Part shown: positions 5,670 through 6,848 of the stretch, piece by piece
Layout: every line of letters begins with the position of its first letter
Position numbering within the stretch: position 1 is the stretch's first letter
Source: Treponema sp.
GTDB taxonomy: Bacteria; Spirochaetota; Spirochaetia; Treponematales; Breznakiellaceae
Reading direction: 5' to 3'
Assembly: GCA_031263435.1 (NCBI GenBank)
Contig: JAISFT010000031.1
Location: forward strand, 1 to 6,848
DNA: 6,848 nt
The notes under the pieces: generated by a model
Told to the model about the DNA's origin: nothing
The model's database searches: none
The model's input: the letters and a program-made list of their open reading frames with translations, nothing else
Translations under genes and position numbers: made by a program

Positions 5670-6581
5670 TTGATATTCTCCGCGAGCAGAAGGACCGACA
5701 TTCCCGCATTCTTCGGCGAGTGGCTGCTGGAGCGCCTGCGCCGCGGCGAACTGGCGGTCAGAAACCCCATGAATAACCGGCAGGTTACCCATTTTAAGTT
5801 TGATCCGGGGAGCATCGACTGTATTGTTTTTTGGACGAAAAACCCCGCGGCCTTTATGAAGCGCCTGCATGAAATAGATGAACTGGGGTACAAATACTAT
5901 TTTCAGTTTACCATAACGCCCTACGGAACGGATATTGAACAGCATATAGACAAGGAACATATACTTGATACGTTTATCCGCCTGTCGGAGAAAACCGGCA
6001 GGCACAGGGTTATCTGGCGCTACGATCCCATTATCATCAATGAGCGGTATTCCGTTGGTTTCCATGCCGATCAATTCGGCAAAATGGCGGAAAAACTGTG
6101 TAATTACACGGAAAAATGTGTCATCAGTTTTGTTGATGAGTACACATTTCTTAGCGACAGTCTGCGGAAATACGGCATTGCGGAATTGACGCCCTTACAG
6201 ATCGAATCGCTTGCGGGGCAAATTTCCCGGACGCTGCATGCGCTTTCTTCAACAATAACGCTTTCGACCTGCTGCGAAAAGGCGGAACTGGGCACATACG
6301 GCATCCGGCATAACCGGTGCATCGACGGGGAACTGATCGCACAAATAACGGGCGTTCAAAAAAACTACGGGAAAGATCCCTCCCAGCGCCCGGAATGCGG
6401 CTGCATCCCCAGCAGGGATATTGGGACCTATAATACCTGCCCGCATGGCTGCGTCTATTGTTATGCCGGACGGGGGACGAAAAAAGACGCCGGCGCCTGC
6501 AACAGGGATTCTCTTGTTTTGTGCGACACGATTGACACGGCCCGTGACACAGTCCGGGTTGTAGACCTGCGGCAGGGGTAA
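5670..6581 (+). CDS. DUF1848 protein with C-terminal radical-SAM-like cysteine cluster
   Basis: This 303-residue protein (TTG start) is a full-length DUF1848 member. The hallmark SASRRTDIPAFF lies at 4-15, followed by the family-type segments FWTKNP (54-59), FQFTITPY (78-85), WRYDPII (116-122) and ISFVDEY (152-158). The C-terminal third is cysteine-rich: Cys201-Cys202, Cys217, CGC (243-245) and CPHGCVYCYA (257-266). The last has CX3CX2C spacing (Cys257, 261, 264), the iron-sulphur motif of radical SAM enzymes, but placed at the end rather than the start. Pfam describes the family's C terminus in the same way. It probably binds a [4Fe-4S] cluster; substrate and reaction are unknown to me. The gene is preceded by a nested inverted repeat and converges on proA. 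Its middle is A/T-rich (24 G+C in 5881-5940), against 39 of 60 in 4621-4680 of parB, which may indicate transfer. Confidence 0.88.
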   Translation: MIFSASRRTDIPAFFGEWLLERLRRGELAVRNPMNNRQVTHFKFDPGSIDCIVFWTKNPAAFMKRLHEIDELGYKYYFQFTITPYGTDIEQHIDKEHILDTFIRLSEKTGRHRVIWRYDPIIINERYSVGFHADQFGKMAEKLCNYTEKCVISFVDEYTFLSDSLRKYGIAELTPLQIESLAGQISRTLHALSSTITLSTCCEKAELGTYGIRHNRCIDGELIAQITGVQKNYGKDPSQRPECGCIPSRDIGTYNTCPHGCVYCYAGRGTKKDAGACNRDSLVLCDTIDTARDTVRVVDLRQG

Positions 6582-6591
6582 AGGATCTACA
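6560..6591. other. Possible stem-loop at the DUF1848/proA convergent junction
   Basis: TGTAGA (6560-6565) pairs with TCTACA (6586-6591). Inside it CCTGC (6566-6570) and GCAGG (6572-6576) form a small stem. It spans the DUF1848 stop and the 21-bp gap between the two convergent stop codons. No T-run follows on either strand, so terminator activity is doubtful. Confidence 0.25.
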
Positions 6592-6602
6592 GACCAAAAC
6601 CC

Positions 6603-6848
6603 CTAACCACGGATCTGCCCTGACCCGGAAACCAGGTACTTAACGGTGGTCAGAGCCTCCGGACCCATGGGGCCCCGGACGTGGAATTTCTGCGTGCTGA
6701 TCCCCAGTTCCGCGCCAAAACCGAATTCTCCCCCGTCGGTAAAGCGGGTAGAGGCGTTAACATAGACACAGGCAGCGTCCACCCGGCGGCGGAATTCTTC
6801 CGCGGCCTCCAGGTTCCTGGTCAGAATGGCCTCCGAATGTTTGGTGCC
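6603..6848 (-). CDS. proA: Gamma-glutamyl phosphate reductase, C-terminal part (cut by window edge)
   Basis: Only the last 81 codons plus the TAG stop (6605-6603) are in the window. The reading frame continues off the right edge, so this is a partial gene by sampling, not necessarily a broken one. ProA reduces gamma-glutamyl phosphate to glutamate semialdehyde with NADPH in proline synthesis, in the cytoplasm. The fragment shows the conserved ProA C terminus: GTKHSEAI at the cut edge, then [34 protein letters not shown] and TTVKYLV. The catalytic cysteine lies further upstream in the protein and is not seen. It converges on the DUF1848 gene with 21 bp between stops. The proline pathway partner proB is not in the window. 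Confidence 0.92.
   Translation of the reverse strand, partial: GTKHSEAILTRNLEAAEEFRRRVDAACVYVNASTRFTDGGEFGFGAELGISTQKFHVRGPMGPEALTTVKYLVSGSGQIRG

Noticed and set aside
1..6848. CRISPR array, tRNA, rRNA or insertion sequence
   Set aside because: No regularly spaced direct repeats, cloverleaf-like segment, rRNA core sequence or transposase-like reading frame was recognised.

Overview
The window looks like chromosomal DNA from a moderately GC-rich spirochaete. Among the lineages I know, a termite-gut type Treponema or close relative fits best. This rests on protein character (chromosomal ParA/ParB, a CBS plus anti-sigma-type ATPase fusion, DRTGG and PHP proteins, Uma2 and DUF1848 proteins) and base composition, not on any search, so the genus is tentative. 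I see no rRNA, tRNA, CRISPR array or insertion sequence.

Layout, left to right. Positions 1-179 hold no gene but are densely palindromic. A tightly packed minus-strand cassette follows. Read in its own direction it runs from a two-CBS-domain/HATPase regulatory kinase (2266-1271) to a small DRTGG-type protein (1270-935) to a PHP-domain phosphoesterase (935-180), with junctions of 0 and 1 nt. Upstream of it, on the same strand and 58 bp away, is a Cof-type HAD phosphatase (3146-2325). A 71-bp divergent promoter region separates this block from the plus-strand parA-parB operon (3218-4904), whose genes overlap by 11 bp.

To the right are three unrelated genes: a Uma2-family putative nuclease on the minus strand (5539-4970), a DUF1848 iron-sulphur protein on the plus strand starting at a TTG codon (5670-6581), and the 3' end of proA (minus strand, 6848-6603), cut by the window edge. 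The Uma2 and DUF1848 genes look like accessory insertions between housekeeping genes; part of the DUF1848 gene is clearly more A/T-rich than parB.

How they work together: ParA and ParB form the chromosome segregation pair. The CBS-ATPase, DRTGG and PHP genes look like one signalling cassette. From memory, similar combinations sit beside [FeFe]-hydrogenase/NADH-dehydrogenase-like genes in anaerobic Firmicutes, Thermotogae and treponemes, but no hydrogenase gene lies in this window. The most notable non-coding signals are -10-like boxes 6-7 nt upstream of three start codons (possible leaderless transcripts), a nested inverted repeat ahead of the DUF1848 gene, and a hairpin pair with mutually complementary tips at the left edge.
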